From the NCBI RefSeq assembly GCF_013761005.1, contig NZ_JACDUS010000009.1, forward strand, positions 62,001 to 126,000: a stretch of DNA of 64,000 nt, given 5' to 3'. Shown here one piece after another: positions 1 to 8,596 of the stretch. Each line of letters opens with the position of its first letter. Positions within the stretch are counted from its first letter, which is position 1. Made by a program: the position numbers and the translations under genes. Origin of the DNA: Desulfosalsimonas propionicica (GTDB lineage: Bacteria > Desulfobacterota > Desulfobacteria > Desulfobacterales > Desulfosalsimonadaceae). The notes beneath the pieces are model-generated. The model was given only the letters and a program-made list of their open reading frames with translations, searched no databases and was not told where the DNA came from.

Positions 1-224
1 TCTACCAGGGGCAGAACCGATTTGCGGCAAAACGCAAAATCCGCCTCCGGAACCACAAGGCAGATATCGGCGACCTGGGGATGTGCGGCAAAAACCTGCA
101 GGGTGCGTGCAAGAACGGGCATGTCCCCGAGCGCAAGAAACTGCTTGGCAACCGGAGAACACATGCGCACCCCGCGTCCGGCGGCCACGATCACGGCTGA
201 TGCCATATGCCGGGTCGCATTCAT
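1..224 (-). CDS. ispD: 2-C-methyl-D-erythritol 4-phosphate cytidylyltransferase (partial, N-terminal part)
   Basis: This is the first 74 or so codons of IspD; the rest lies beyond the left edge. IspD transfers CMP from CTP to methylerythritol phosphate in the non-mevalonate isoprenoid pathway. The visible part shows the nucleotide-binding signature IVAAGRGVRM followed by KQFLALGDMPVLARTLQVF, which is the classical IspD N-terminus. Two starts are possible, ATG at 224 and an in-frame ATG at 206 six codons later; the second gives the more usual length before the glycine-rich loop. It follows the HPr-domain gene by only 16 bp on the same strand, so the two are probably co-transcribed. A related nucleotidyltransferase is possible, but the KQFL motif favours IspD. 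Confidence 0.85.
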   Translation of the reverse strand, partial: MNATRHMASAVIVAAGRGVRMCSPVAKQFLALGDMPVLARTLQVFAAHPQVADICLVVPEADFAFCRKSVLPLV

Positions 225-240
225 AAACAAATCACAAAGC

Positions 241-1560
241 CTATCGCAGATATTTCAGGCTTTTGGGAAGCGGGATGCCCTTGCCCATTCGGTCTTCGCC
301 GTAGTTGACCCCGGCAAGGACCTCAATGTCTTTTAGCGCCCGGACATCGCCCTCAAAACTCACCTCCTTGATGCCCTCCTTCTGTATCATGCCCCCGGCC
401 CACTGGATATCGAGCACGCTGCTGGCGTCAAAGCGATGATCATCCACCACCAGATCCACCTGCCCGCCGTAGCGCTGGACCACCTTGGCCACAAGCAGGC
501 TGGGCCGGCAGTGAAACCCCAGATCCTTTGGGATGGGCACCTGGATGGCGCCCTTTTCCACGTTTTCCTTTAAAATTTCCCTGGCCTCGTCCCGACCGGA
601 GGCAAAATAATGGTTCACGTAATACAGACCGTAATTGATGGTGCAGTCCAGCAGGCGGTCGGGATCAACAAGTTCACAGAGCTGCCTGCGCACCACACGG
701 TAGATGTTTTTATACCCCACCTCGATCAAATGCCGCTCGTAGAAATGCAGGAGCCGGCCCATGATCTGCAGGAGATGGAATATCACGGAAAAATAGGAAC
801 GGAACTGCTTCAGCCCCCGGTTGCCGTACCGGAATCCGCCCTGGATCACATAGGAATCAAACGAGGACTGCAGGTTGTGCACCAGCATCTCAAAGCGCCG
901 GATCTCCACTTCGTTGACCTTTTCGGGCACCAGGGCCTTTAACCCGTCGCGGTCGTAGACCTCGTAGAATTCATAAGTGTCAAAATCATCGGCAATGGAG
1001 AGAAACTCATTGGCCACCCGGACGATCTGATTTCGCTGCTGATCCTTGTCCTCATCATAAATATTGTAGTCCAGCATCTCCCCGGAAGACACCCCCGGAA
1101 AATTGGTTTCCGGATATCCGCCCTCAGCCGGTTCGGCAATGCCAAGCCGGCTGGCTTCTTCCAGAATGGCCGGGGCCAGATTGGACAAAGACCCGTTGAT
1201 AAATGAAAGCACGATCTCCCCGTACGCCCGGAAATCTTCCTTGACGTCAATGTCGTAGAACACAAGGCGGTTTAACACATGCTTCTGGGTGTAGCCGGCA
1301 AGGCTCAGATGCCGCACTGCCGCAGTCATTTCCCGGTAATAGTACCAGTCTGCGTTGTTTTTGGCCCCGTGAAAGTCCAAAAAATCCTCGAGCAGATGGG
1401 AGCTGGTGATCAATTTTGAATAAAGACTTTTGGTAAAGGATTGTTCGGGCCGGGTGCAGGTACGGATAAACATCAGGCAGCGCATGTAATTGTGGGAATA
1501 AAACCGCACCCGTTCTCCAAAAGAAAGATCACAAAGCCCGTTTGCCGCATCGATTTCCAT
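241..1560 (-). CDS. HPr-domain protein with long uncharacterised N-terminal region
   Basis: A 439-residue cytoplasmic protein without signal peptide or membrane segments. The last 90 or so residues resemble the PTS phosphocarrier HPr: GFHCRPS at 348-354 corresponds to the GLHARPA active-site loop, and His350 would be the phosphorylatable histidine. The following segment (VDLVVDDHRFDASSVLDIQWAGG) also fits the HPr fold. The first 340 residues are helical and acidic, and I do not recognise them. No enzyme I or PTS permease is visible here, so a sugar-transport role is unlikely; a regulatory or kinase-partner role is inference. It lies 9 bp after the sufB-like gene and 16 bp before ispD, suggesting one transcription unit. 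The start ATG at 1560 is preceded by a modest GGCGGA ribosome site. Confidence 0.7.
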   Translation of the reverse strand: MEIDAANGLCDLSFGERVRFYSHNYMRCLMFIRTCTRPEQSFTKSLYSKLITSSHLLEDFLDFHGAKNNADWYYYREMTAAVRHLSLAGYTQKHVLNRLVFYDIDVKEDFRAYGEIVLSFINGSLSNLAPAILEEASRLGIAEPAEGGYPETNFPGVSSGEMLDYNIYDEDKDQQRNQIVRVANEFLSIADDFDTYEFYEVYDRDGLKALVPEKVNEVEIRRFEMLVHNLQSSFDSYVIQGGFRYGNRGLKQFRSYFSVIFHLLQIMGRLLHFYERHLIEVGYKNIYRVVRRQLCELVDPDRLLDCTINYGLYYVNHYFASGRDEAREILKENVEKGAIQVPIPKDLGFHCRPSLLVAKVVQRYGGQVDLVVDDHRFDASSVLDIQWAGGMIQKEGIKEVSFEGDVRALKDIEVLAGVNYGEDRMGKGIPLPKSLKYLR

Positions 1561-1569
1561 TACATCCGC

Positions 1570-2769
1570 CTATATTGCATCATGTTGGGTCTCTCTGACC
1601 ACCTGGTCGATTTCTTCGGCCAGGCCGGGAGGCAGCCCTTCGATGTCCACATTTAAAAATCCGCGAACAATGGTGGAAACAGCGGTTTCTTCGTCAAGCC
1701 CCCGGGCCATGAGATACTCGATTTCCCGCTGGTCGATTTTTCCCACAGCCGCCTCGTGGGACATATCCACCCCCGGCACCCGGCCCACCAGTTCCGGAAT
1801 AGCGTGCATGATCCCCTCTTTTAAAATCAACCCCTTGCATTCCAGATGCCCCTTGACGCCTTCGGCCCGGGCATCCATCTCGCCCCGTGCGATGATGGTG
1901 CCGCCCGTGGTAATGGCCCTGGAAATGATTTCCGCCCGGGCCCCGGGGTGCTCCAGGATCACCGTTGAGCCCGTATCCAGCTCGCATCCGGGCGGGGCCA
2001 CAAGGATGCTGTTAAAGCGCGCCACCGAATCTTTGCCGGCCAGGTAAGTCACCGGGTTCATCTGCAAAGATCCCACGGGACGCAGGGAAACATAATTGGA
2101 CACCACTGTACCGCCTTCTTCAACGTGGATACCCGTGCGGGGGCGCACTTCGATCTGCTCACCCCAGCGATGGATCATGGTAAAGTGCAGAGTGGCGTTT
2201 TTTTTGACATAAAATTCAGAAACCCCCACGTGCAGGCCGCTTCGCAGATGCTCGGCAGTGGCGCAGCCGGTAATAATATGGATGCTGGAATTTTCCTCTG
2301 CAATCACAACGTTGTGCACATGCTGGGACAGGCCTTCTTCTGAAATATACAGGCAGGACTGGACCGGCTCGGCAACCTGCGCCCCGGGAAGCGATCGGAT
2401 GAAATATCCCTCATGGGGTATGTCACGGGTCATACGGGTATAATCGTCCTTTTCCGGGGAAACCAGGCGCCACATGTAATCGCTGAGCCAGTCGTGGGTT
2501 TGCAGGGCCTGGCTGATACCCATTATTTCAACATCTGCGGACCCGCATCCGGAATGGAGAACCGAGCAGTCTTTTTGAATAAAGGTTCCGGAGCGGTTCT
2601 GCCCGGTGATGTCCACACCCACATTGAGCCATTGCCTGGCTTCCTCGGGATCCACATTGTCGAGCTGTTCCAGATAGGCATGCGGATCTGCCTTATCCTT
2701 GTATCCGGGCTTGGGGCTGTTATTTTCATCCCGGGCTGCTGCCTTGTTTTTACCGTCTAGCTCGCGCAT
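1570..2769 (-). CDS. sufB: SufB/SufD-family Fe-S cluster assembly scaffold protein
   Basis: SufB/SufD-type beta-helix protein of about 399 residues that works with the SufC ATPase to build Fe-S clusters. The C-terminal quarter carries the family hallmark [12 protein letters not shown], followed by [21 protein letters not shown], typical of SufB and its minimal relative SmsB. There is only one such gene beside one SufC, without SufD, SufS, SufU or SufE, which matches the two-gene SMS-like arrangement of many anaerobes (known pattern). A GTG at 2778 could start nine bases earlier, but GAGGAG sits 8 bases before the ATG at 2769, so ATG is preferred. The start overlaps the sufC stop by 13 bp, implying translational coupling. 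Confidence 0.88.
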   Translation of the reverse strand: MRELDGKNKAAARDENNSPKPGYKDKADPHAYLEQLDNVDPEEARQWLNVGVDITGQNRSGTFIQKDCSVLHSGCGSADVEIMGISQALQTHDWLSDYMWRLVSPEKDDYTRMTRDIPHEGYFIRSLPGAQVAEPVQSCLYISEEGLSQHVHNVVIAEENSSIHIITGCATAEHLRSGLHVGVSEFYVKKNATLHFTMIHRWGEQIEVRPRTGIHVEEGGTVVSNYVSLRPVGSLQMNPVTYLAGKDSVARFNSILVAPPGCELDTGSTVILEHPGARAEIISRAITTGGTIIARGEMDARAEGVKGHLECKGLILKEGIMHAIPELVGRVPGVDMSHEAAVGKIDQREIEYLMARGLDEETAVSTIVRGFLNVDIEGLPPGLAEEIDQVVRETQHDAI

Positions 2770-3515
2770 CGAAAACACTCCTCATAACCGTATTCGCGGA
2801 TCCATTGCAGAATTTCCCGGGCGTTTCTGGCACAGCACAACACGCCGTTATACAGCACATGTCCCTTGTCTGCGGTGATATAGTTTAAAATGTGGCCGGT
2901 ATGGGTGATCACAAGGGCGGATTTGCTCTTTTTCTCGCGGTGGGCAATGGGGCTCTCCTTTTCCCGCTGGCGCACGCCCCGGCCGAGCAGTTCATTGATA
3001 ATCTCGCCGAGCAGCACCACATTTTCCAGGTCCACGCCGGACTCGGGCTCATCGAGCAGCACCAGATCCGGACCCTGAGCCATGAGCTGCAGCATTTCAG
3101 AGCGTTTCATCTCACCGCCGGAAAAGTTCAGGTTCAGATCCCGATCCAGAAAATCCGTGAAATTGGCCTTTTGGGCCAGCTCCTCCACATTGGCGGACCG
3201 TTGCCCCGCACACAGGGAGACCACGTCCCGGGTTTTGAGTCCGTTTATGGCCGGCGGCCGCTGAAAGGCCACGCCGATTCCCAGCCGCGCCCTTTCGTGG
3301 ATGGGCATGCGGGTGATATCCTCGCCCTTAAACCAGATATGCCCGCTTTTCACCTGGTAGCCGGAAAAGCCCATGATGGTCATCATCAGGGTGGATTTGC
3401 CCGACCCGTTGGGTCCGAACAGAATATGGGTTTCTCCCTCGGGAATCTCCAGGCTGATTCGGTTTAAAATGGTGCGGCCCTCAACCTCCACCACCAGATC
3501 TTCGATTTTTAACAT
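2757..3515 (-). CDS. sufC: SufC-family Fe-S assembly ABC ATPase
   Basis: A 252-residue soluble ABC ATPase that powers the SufB-type scaffold. Walker A (GPNGSGKST) is at 34-42, the signature FSGGE at 131-135, Walker B with [10 protein letters not shown] at 152-161, and the H-loop histidine at 205. SufC proteins usually have a shortened C-terminal region; here residues 178-198 form a charged insertion (rich in Arg, Glu and Lys) before the H-loop, which is a little unusual. An open frame continues upstream as far as 3728, but it would run into the RNase P RNA, so it is not coding. GAGAGG lies 7 bases before the ATG at 3515, which decides the start. An ATG at 3521 is too close to that site. Confidence 0.9.
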   Translation of the reverse strand: MLKIEDLVVEVEGRTILNRISLEIPEGETHILFGPNGSGKSTLMMTIMGFSGYQVKSGHIWFKGEDITRMPIHERARLGIGVAFQRPPAINGLKTRDVVSLCAGQRSANVEELAQKANFTDFLDRDLNLNFSGGEMKRSEMLQLMAQGPDLVLLDEPESGVDLENVVLLGEIINELLGRGVRQREKESPIAHREKKSKSALVITHTGHILNYITADKGHVLYNGVLCCARNAREILQWIREYGYEECFRCAS

Positions 3516-3561
3516 AACCATCCTCTCATGTATCCATGCAGACAAATTGCGCAGAAAAAAT

Positions 3562-3960
<399 letters not shown>

Positions 3961-3966
3961 AATCCA

Positions 3967-4680
3967 TTATAAAACATAAATCAACCGATGGCAATGCGGA
4001 CACATCCGCAGCTCATTTCCACGATGCAGTTCATTATACAACTGGGGCGGAACATTTAAATGACACCCCTTGCATACCGCATTTTCCACCGGCACCAGGC
4101 CAATGCCGGCGCAACGCTGCTTGACCTGCCGGTACTGGGCCACCAAATCCGAATCCAGACCGGCTGCAAGCTCTGCTGCTTTTTCCTGCAGATGTTGCAT
4201 CTGTTGCCGCAGTTGTTGGGTCTGCTCCGCCAGCTGCTGCTTTTCCCCATCGATGCGCTCTTTTTCTGCGGCAAAAGCCCTGTTTTTTTCCTCCAATTGC
4301 TTTTCCGCAGCCTCCAGATCGTCCAGGCACTGCAGGCTGGCATCCTCGATCCGGGAACTGGCCGCACGGATATCGTCGATTTCCTTTAACATCCCCTGGT
4401 ATTCCCGGTTGGTCTTCACTGAGTTGAGCTGGACCTGGCGTTTTTTGATCCTGGCCTGGTTGGTCTCCAGTTCGCCCTCATAAGCCCGGTAATCCTTTTT
4501 CAGGGCTTCCACATGCGCCTTTCTGGTTTCAATCTCCTGGGTCCATGCCTGGAGCCCGGATTCAAGGGCGGCCATTTTGTCGGGCATGGCGTCGATTTCC
4601 GCCTGCACCCGGCCGGCTTCGCGTTCGTTTTCCTGCAGTTCAATGAGCAGCTCCAGCTGCGGTTTGCTGATCGATAGCAT
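3967..4680 (-). CDS. Coiled-coil C4 zinc-ribbon protein (DUF164/CdsZ type)
   Basis: A 237-residue protein consisting of a long charged coiled coil (about residues 5-185, rich in Gln, Glu and Lys) followed by a C-terminal zinc ribbon with Cys203, Cys206, Cys227 and Cys230 (CKGC and CPHC). This is the architecture of the conserved C4-type zinc-ribbon family found next to the Nif3-like gene in many bacteria; members have been linked to nucleic-acid or flagellar-secretion contexts, but no enzymatic activity is established. The conserved segment between the Cys pairs (VPPQLYNELHRG) is the family signature. It lies between the Nif3-like gene (46 bp upstream) and rnpB (6 bp downstream), a common order in this lineage. 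Confidence 0.85.
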   Translation of the reverse strand: MLSISKPQLELLIELQENEREAGRVQAEIDAMPDKMAALESGLQAWTQEIETRKAHVEALKKDYRAYEGELETNQARIKKRQVQLNSVKTNREYQGMLKEIDDIRAASSRIEDASLQCLDDLEAAEKQLEEKNRAFAAEKERIDGEKQQLAEQTQQLRQQMQHLQEKAAELAAGLDSDLVAQYRQVKQRCAGIGLVPVENAVCKGCHLNVPPQLYNELHRGNELRMCPHCHRLIYVL

Positions 4681-4725
4681 AATTTACCCGGCTTTCATAG
4701 GGTTTGTATTTTTCGGCAGGCCCCC

Positions 4726-5838
4726 TCACACGTGGACAAAAGGATCAGCCTCCCGGTCAAAGACGTTTACATCAACAGACCCGCCGGCCGCATGGACCGC
4801 ATCCCGGATCCGGGAGCAGATCACGTCAACCACAATATGCTCGGAGGCAAAATGGCCGATGTCAATCAAGCCCCGCCCCCTTTGCACGGCATCAATTGCG
4901 TCATGATACCTTAAGTCCCCGGTGATCAGCACCTGTGCCGGGCTAGCAAAAAACGCTGCAAGCAGGCCGCCGCCGCTTCCCGAGCACACGGCCGCACTTT
5001 CCACGGAAAAATCAGCAGGCCCGGAAAAACGCACCCACGGCAGTTCCAGGCGTTTTTTTAAATCCCGGGCCAGTTCACCAAGGGTCATTTGCGGCATGAC
5101 CCTGCCGATACGGCCCAGACCCTGGCCGGCTGTTTCCGGCTCCAGGGGATAGAGATCGTATGCCATGGTCTCGTAAGGGTGGTGGGCCTTTAAATGCGCA
5201 ATCACCGCTTCCAGGTCCGCCTTTTCCACCACGGTTTCCATCCGCACTTCAGAGGCCTCGGAGAGTTCGCCAATCACCCCGTCGTAGGGATCCGCCCCGG
5301 GCCCGGGCACGAATGTGCCTGTTCCGGGGCTGCGGAACGTACAGCAGGAATAATTGCCGATACGGCCGGCCGGGCTTTGGCACACAGCATCAATCATCTT
5401 TGCCGTGTGGTCTTCGGGCACAAACACCACCACCTTGTACTGCCGGGGCCCGGACGCCGGGCACAGCACGGACAGGTCCGCCAGCCCGATTTTTTCGCAC
5501 AGCACATCATTGACGCCCCCTGCAGCACTGTCAAGATTGGTATGGGCGGCAAAAACAGCCAGGCGGTTTCTTGCGGCGGTTTCGATGACGGCACCTGTCG
5601 GGCTGTCTGTGTCAATGGCGGACAAAGGCTTGAAAATCAGGGGATGGTGGGTAATCAACATATCCGCCCCGGCCCTGACAGCCGCATGGACGGCCTCTAA
5701 AGACGGCTCCAGGGCCACGAAAACATTTTTGACATCCCAGGCCGGACTGCCGAACTGAAGCCCGGAATTGTCCCAGTCTTCGGCCAAATGCGGCGGCGCC
5801 ATGTCAGCCATTATTTTGATGACATCAGATACCTTCAT
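4726..5838 (-). CDS. Nif3-like dinuclear metal-centre protein (long form)
   Basis: A 370-residue member of the Nif3/YbgI/YqfO family, often annotated as GTP cyclohydrolase 1 type 2; these proteins form hexameric rings with a two-metal site, and their substrate is unsettled. The metal ligands are visible as THHPLIF (two histidines) and HTNLD near residue 100, and GHFASEH near the C-terminus. A central insertion of about 110 residues, as in the YqfO subgroup, separates the two halves. The start is chosen at the ATG at 5838, because AAAGG lies 8 bases upstream; the GTG at 5844 is too close to that site. It probably forms an operon with the downstream zinc-ribbon gene. Confidence 0.87.
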   Translation of the reverse strand: MKVSDVIKIMADMAPPHLAEDWDNSGLQFGSPAWDVKNVFVALEPSLEAVHAAVRAGADMLITHHPLIFKPLSAIDTDSPTGAVIETAARNRLAVFAAHTNLDSAAGGVNDVLCEKIGLADLSVLCPASGPRQYKVVVFVPEDHTAKMIDAVCQSPAGRIGNYSCCTFRSPGTGTFVPGPGADPYDGVIGELSEASEVRMETVVEKADLEAVIAHLKAHHPYETMAYDLYPLEPETAGQGLGRIGRVMPQMTLGELARDLKKRLELPWVRFSGPADFSVESAAVCSGSGGGLLAAFFASPAQVLITGDLRYHDAIDAVQRGRGLIDIGHFASEHIVVDVICSRIRDAVHAAGGSVDVNVFDREADPFVHV

Positions 5839-5876
5839 TTCCACGACCTTTCACAAAAATTGGGTTTTGCCGATTT

Positions 5877-6027
5877 GATGGCACCGTAAAAAGTTTGATT
5901 TCAGATGGCGCCGTAAACAGTTCAAGATCAAGGCTTGCACAATTTCGAAGAATGCAGTGTACTTAGCCGTACGTGAAATTCTGAGAAATTGCGCGTAACG
6001 CAGATATTGGAGTTTTACAGCGCCATC
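5877..6027. repeat. Dispersed inverted-repeat element (MITE-like), copy 1
   Basis: A 124-bp unit (5904-6027) that begins GATGGCGCCGTAAA and ends TTTACAGCGCCATC, i.e. with terminal inverted repeats. The interior is also an imperfect palindrome. A second copy at 6982-7104 matches over most of its length in the same orientation. The left terminus is partly duplicated here (GATGGCACCGTAAA from about 5877). There is no coding capacity, so it resembles a non-autonomous miniature element or a REP-like hairpin. Confidence 0.75.
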
Positions 6028-6040
6028 AGATTTCAGACAA

Positions 6041-6076
6041 AAAAAGGCGTGGAGGTCCTTGCACCCACGCCTTTTT
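6041..6076. terminator. Bidirectional Rho-independent terminator
   Basis: A hairpin with arms AAAAAGGCGTGG and CCACGCCTTTTT and an 11-12-base loop. A-rich and T-rich flanks allow function on either strand. It lies just outside repeat copy 1 and separates it from the flavodoxin promoter. Confidence 0.7.
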
Positions 6077-6307
6077 GTCCTGTTATCTCGGTATTGATAT
6101 GTCATTGCCGTGCTTATGATATGGCCGCCCGCATCTTCCGGTTTTTTCTTCTCTGATGGACTGCTATGGCATATCACCGCCAACTTGTCAACTTGCCAGT
6201 CCATGAATTTAAACCATAACGATTGGCTTTGGTGAAAAAAGCCGGCCATTGCTGTGAACAAAACAGTCCGAACATCTTTTCCGCCTGCAGGTAAGTGACC
6301 GGATGTT

Positions 6308-6335
6308 TTGACATTTGCATATTTTTGATTATGTT
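6308..6335 (+). promoter_or_regulatory. Putative sigma-70 promoter of the flavodoxin gene
   Basis: TTGACA at 6308-6313 is followed after 16 bp by TATGTT at 6330-6335 (4 of 6 consensus positions) in an AT-rich stretch. Transcription would start near 6342, about 80 bp before the flavodoxin start. Sequence match only. Confidence 0.4.
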
Positions 6336-6424
6336 TATGACGTATTTGGTGATGTTGCCTTTATATACGGACGAAGCATTGCCTTTCTGTTTTCAACACA
6401 AGACCCAAAGGAGTTGCAAAGGTT

Positions 6425-6967
6425 ATGAAGATCCTTCATCTCTACTACACTTCCACCGGCAACACGCGCAAGGTTGCCGAAACCATTGACAACACCCTGC
6501 AGGATGCCGGCCACCAAGTGGACTCGGTGAAAGTGGACAAAAACACCCAGGCCGACATCAACGTGCTGGATTATGACATGGTGTTTGCCGGCTCCGGGGT
6601 TTATGAATGGCTACCGGGAAAATCCATGCAGGAGCTGTTTGGCCGCCTGCGGCGCCAACATGCCGAAAACGGGGATATCAAGCCGGCCTCTCCCAAACGG
6701 CCCGGCAAAAGCGCCGTGATCTACTGCACCTACGGCGGTGTGCATACCGGGATCAACGAAGCCATCCCCGCGGTCAAATACATGGGCCAGCTTTTTGACC
6801 ACCTGGGCTTTACCATCCTGGCTGAATGGTATGTGCCCGGTCAGTACGTGCCGGAAAAAATGCAGAAATTCTCGGAAGCCGGCCGAATGGGCGATATCCG
6901 GGGCCGGCCCGATGCCAGCGACTTAAACGAAGTGGCCGAAAAGACAAAAGGCATCCTGCAGGTGTAA
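6425..6967 (+). CDS. Flavodoxin-family protein
   Basis: A 180-residue FMN-binding protein with the flavodoxin fold. The phosphate loop TSTGNT is at residues 9-14, GSGVYEWLPGKSM follows in the position of the second FMN loop, and YGGVHTGINEA in the third. It probably serves as a one-electron carrier or a flavodoxin-like quinone or nitro reductase; the partner is not evident from the neighbourhood. It is longer than short-chain flavodoxins (about 150 residues). AAGGAG lies 11 bases before the ATG. The gene stands alone between two direct copies of an inverted-repeat element; the second copy starts 15 bp after the stop and may serve as its terminator. Confidence 0.8.
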   Translation: MKILHLYYTSTGNTRKVAETIDNTLQDAGHQVDSVKVDKNTQADINVLDYDMVFAGSGVYEWLPGKSMQELFGRLRRQHAENGDIKPASPKRPGKSAVIYCTYGGVHTGINEAIPAVKYMGQLFDHLGFTILAEWYVPGQYVPEKMQKFSEAGRMGDIRGRPDASDLNEVAEKTKGILQV

Positions 6968-6981
6968 AAAGTCGGTTTTCA

Positions 6982-7104
6982 GATGGCGTCGTAAAAGTTC
7001 AAGATCAAGGCTTGCGCGATTTCGAAGAATGCAGCGTACTTATCCGTACGTGAAATTCTGAGAAATCGCGCGTAACGCAGATATTGGACTTTTACAGCGC
7101 CATC
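6982..7104. repeat. Dispersed inverted-repeat element (MITE-like), copy 2
   Basis: A 123-bp copy of the element at 5904-6027, with terminal repeats GATGGCG(T)CGTAAA and TTTACAGCGCCATC. The inner arms GCGCGATTTC (7013-7022) and GAAATCGCGC (7050-7061 region) can pair, giving a long hairpin. It starts 15 bp after the flavodoxin stop codon. In copy 1 the corresponding arms read CACAATTTC and GAAATTGCGC, so one arm has drifted. Confidence 0.78.
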
Positions 7105-7199
7105 AAAATTGACAAACGCCGTATTCACGATATACTGGTCTGTAAAAACCATCAGTTCGTTGCCCGTTTACAAAAAGCCCGACCCGGGAGGCCCTGCAG

Positions 7200-8534
7200 A
7201 TGAAAAAACCAGTATGGGTAAGTGCGGCTGCCGCTTTTGTCCATGAAGATATCTGGAAAATCCGGTTCAGGGATCTGAGCCGCGGCAGGCGCCTGCTGAT
7301 TCAAAACCTGTTGGTTGTCATCATTGCCGTAAAAGAATTCATCGAGGACAGATGTCCGCTCCGGGCTTCGGCACTGACCTTTTACACGTTGCTCTCCATT
7401 GTTCCCGTGGTGGCCATGGCCTTTGCCATCGCCAAGGGCTTTGGCTTCCAGAACCGCCTTGAAGAGCAGCTGCTGGAAAATTTCAGCGGCCAGGAACAGG
7501 TAATTGCCCAGGTAATCGAATTTTCCCGCAACATGCTGGAAAACACAAAAGGCGGCCTGATTGCCGGCGTGGGCGTGGCGGTTTTGCTCTGGGCGGTTAT
7601 ACGGGTGCTGGGTCACATTGAAAAATCGCTAAATGATATCTGGCGAATCAAATCGGCCCGCTCCCTTGGCAGAAGATTCAGCGATTATCTCTCCATTATG
7701 CTCATTGCCCCGGTTCTGCTGATCATGTCAAGCAGCGTCACGGTCATGGTGGCCACCCAGATTCACCGGATCACCCAGCAGATCGCGCTGCTGGGCGTAT
7801 TCTCCCCGCTGATCAGCCTTTTGATCGGATTAATTCCCTATTGTCTTGTCTGGATCCTGTTTGCCTTTTTATACATCTTTATGCCCAACGCAAAAATCAA
7901 TTACGCATCCGGCCTGATCGCCGGTGTGGTGGCCGGAAGCCTTTTTGTCATTGTGCAGAAGTTCTATATTGTCTTCCAGCTGGGCGTGGCCCAGTATAAC
8001 GCCATTTACGGCAGCTTTGCCGCATTGCCGCTGTTTTTGATCTGGCTGCAGCTCAGCTGGCTCATTGTTTTGTTCGGGGCGGAATTGTCGTGTGCGCACC
8101 AGAATGTGGAGGACTATGAATTTGACCCGGACAGGAAAAACATCAGCCCGTCATTTCGAAAGCTGATGAGCCTGCAGGTGGCCCACCTGCTGGTCACGCA
8201 ATTTGCCCGCGGCCAAAACCCCATGACCCTTCGGGCCATCTCCCGCAACCTGGATATCCCCATCCGTCTGGTTGAAGAAATCATCTCCGAGCTTTGCCAA
8301 TGCGGCCTGGTATCTTCAACCGCATCAGAGGATGAAAAAGAAACCGCCTACCAGCCGGCCCGCGACATAAACGATTTTACTGTGGCATTTGTCATAGAGG
8401 CCATGGAGCAAAAGGGAACCAGTTGGATCCCGGTGGGAAAAACAGATTCTCTGACCGCCCTGTCCGAAGCCCTGGAACAATTTCGCACAACCATCCGGCA
8501 ATGCCCGGCCAACAAACCCCTCAAGGAAATCTAA
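7200..8534 (+). CDS. YihY/BrkB-family inner-membrane protein with C-terminal winged-helix region
   Basis: A 444-residue membrane protein of the YihY/UPF0761 (formerly ribonuclease BN/BrkB) family. The conserved N-terminal segment RASALTFYTLLSIVPVVAMAFAIAKGFG is followed by five further hydrophobic segments ending near residue 305, including the family motif YGSFAALPLFLIWLQLSW. The last 130 or so residues are soluble and look like a winged helix (MTLRAISRNLDIPIRLVEEIISELCQCGLV), a known extension in this family. The molecular function is unknown; reports of RNase activity are discredited. GGGAGG lies 8 bases before the ATG. The next gene starts 62 bp downstream on the same strand. Confidence 0.85.
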   Translation: MKKPVWVSAAAAFVHEDIWKIRFRDLSRGRRLLIQNLLVVIIAVKEFIEDRCPLRASALTFYTLLSIVPVVAMAFAIAKGFGFQNRLEEQLLENFSGQEQVIAQVIEFSRNMLENTKGGLIAGVGVAVLLWAVIRVLGHIEKSLNDIWRIKSARSLGRRFSDYLSIMLIAPVLLIMSSSVTVMVATQIHRITQQIALLGVFSPLISLLIGLIPYCLVWILFAFLYIFMPNAKINYASGLIAGVVAGSLFVIVQKFYIVFQLGVAQYNAIYGSFAALPLFLIWLQLSWLIVLFGAELSCAHQNVEDYEFDPDRKNISPSFRKLMSLQVAHLLVTQFARGQNPMTLRAISRNLDIPIRLVEEIISELCQCGLVSSTASEDEKETAYQPARDINDFTVAFVIEAMEQKGTSWIPVGKTDSLTALSEALEQFRTTIRQCPANKPLKEI

Positions 8535-8596
8535 CCGAAATATGCCTCTGTTCCGGATGCCTGTATTTACGGATTTTGGCTGAAAACGACACGGTT

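Larger units (their letters stand above)
5839..6424. other. 586-bp intergenic region with repeat, terminator and promoter
   Basis: No credible gene here. An open frame of 136 codons on the minus strand (5851-6261) is an artefact that runs through the repeat. The region holds the first copy of an inverted-repeat element (5877-6027), a bidirectional hairpin terminator (6041-6076) and a possible sigma-70 promoter for the flavodoxin gene (6308-6335). Between 6077 and 6307 I see nothing recognisable. Confidence 0.6.

Noticed and set aside
5851-6261. 136-codon open frame on the minus strand
   Set aside because: It reads through the inverted-repeat element and a terminator; amino-acid composition is unlike a protein and no start signal is visible.
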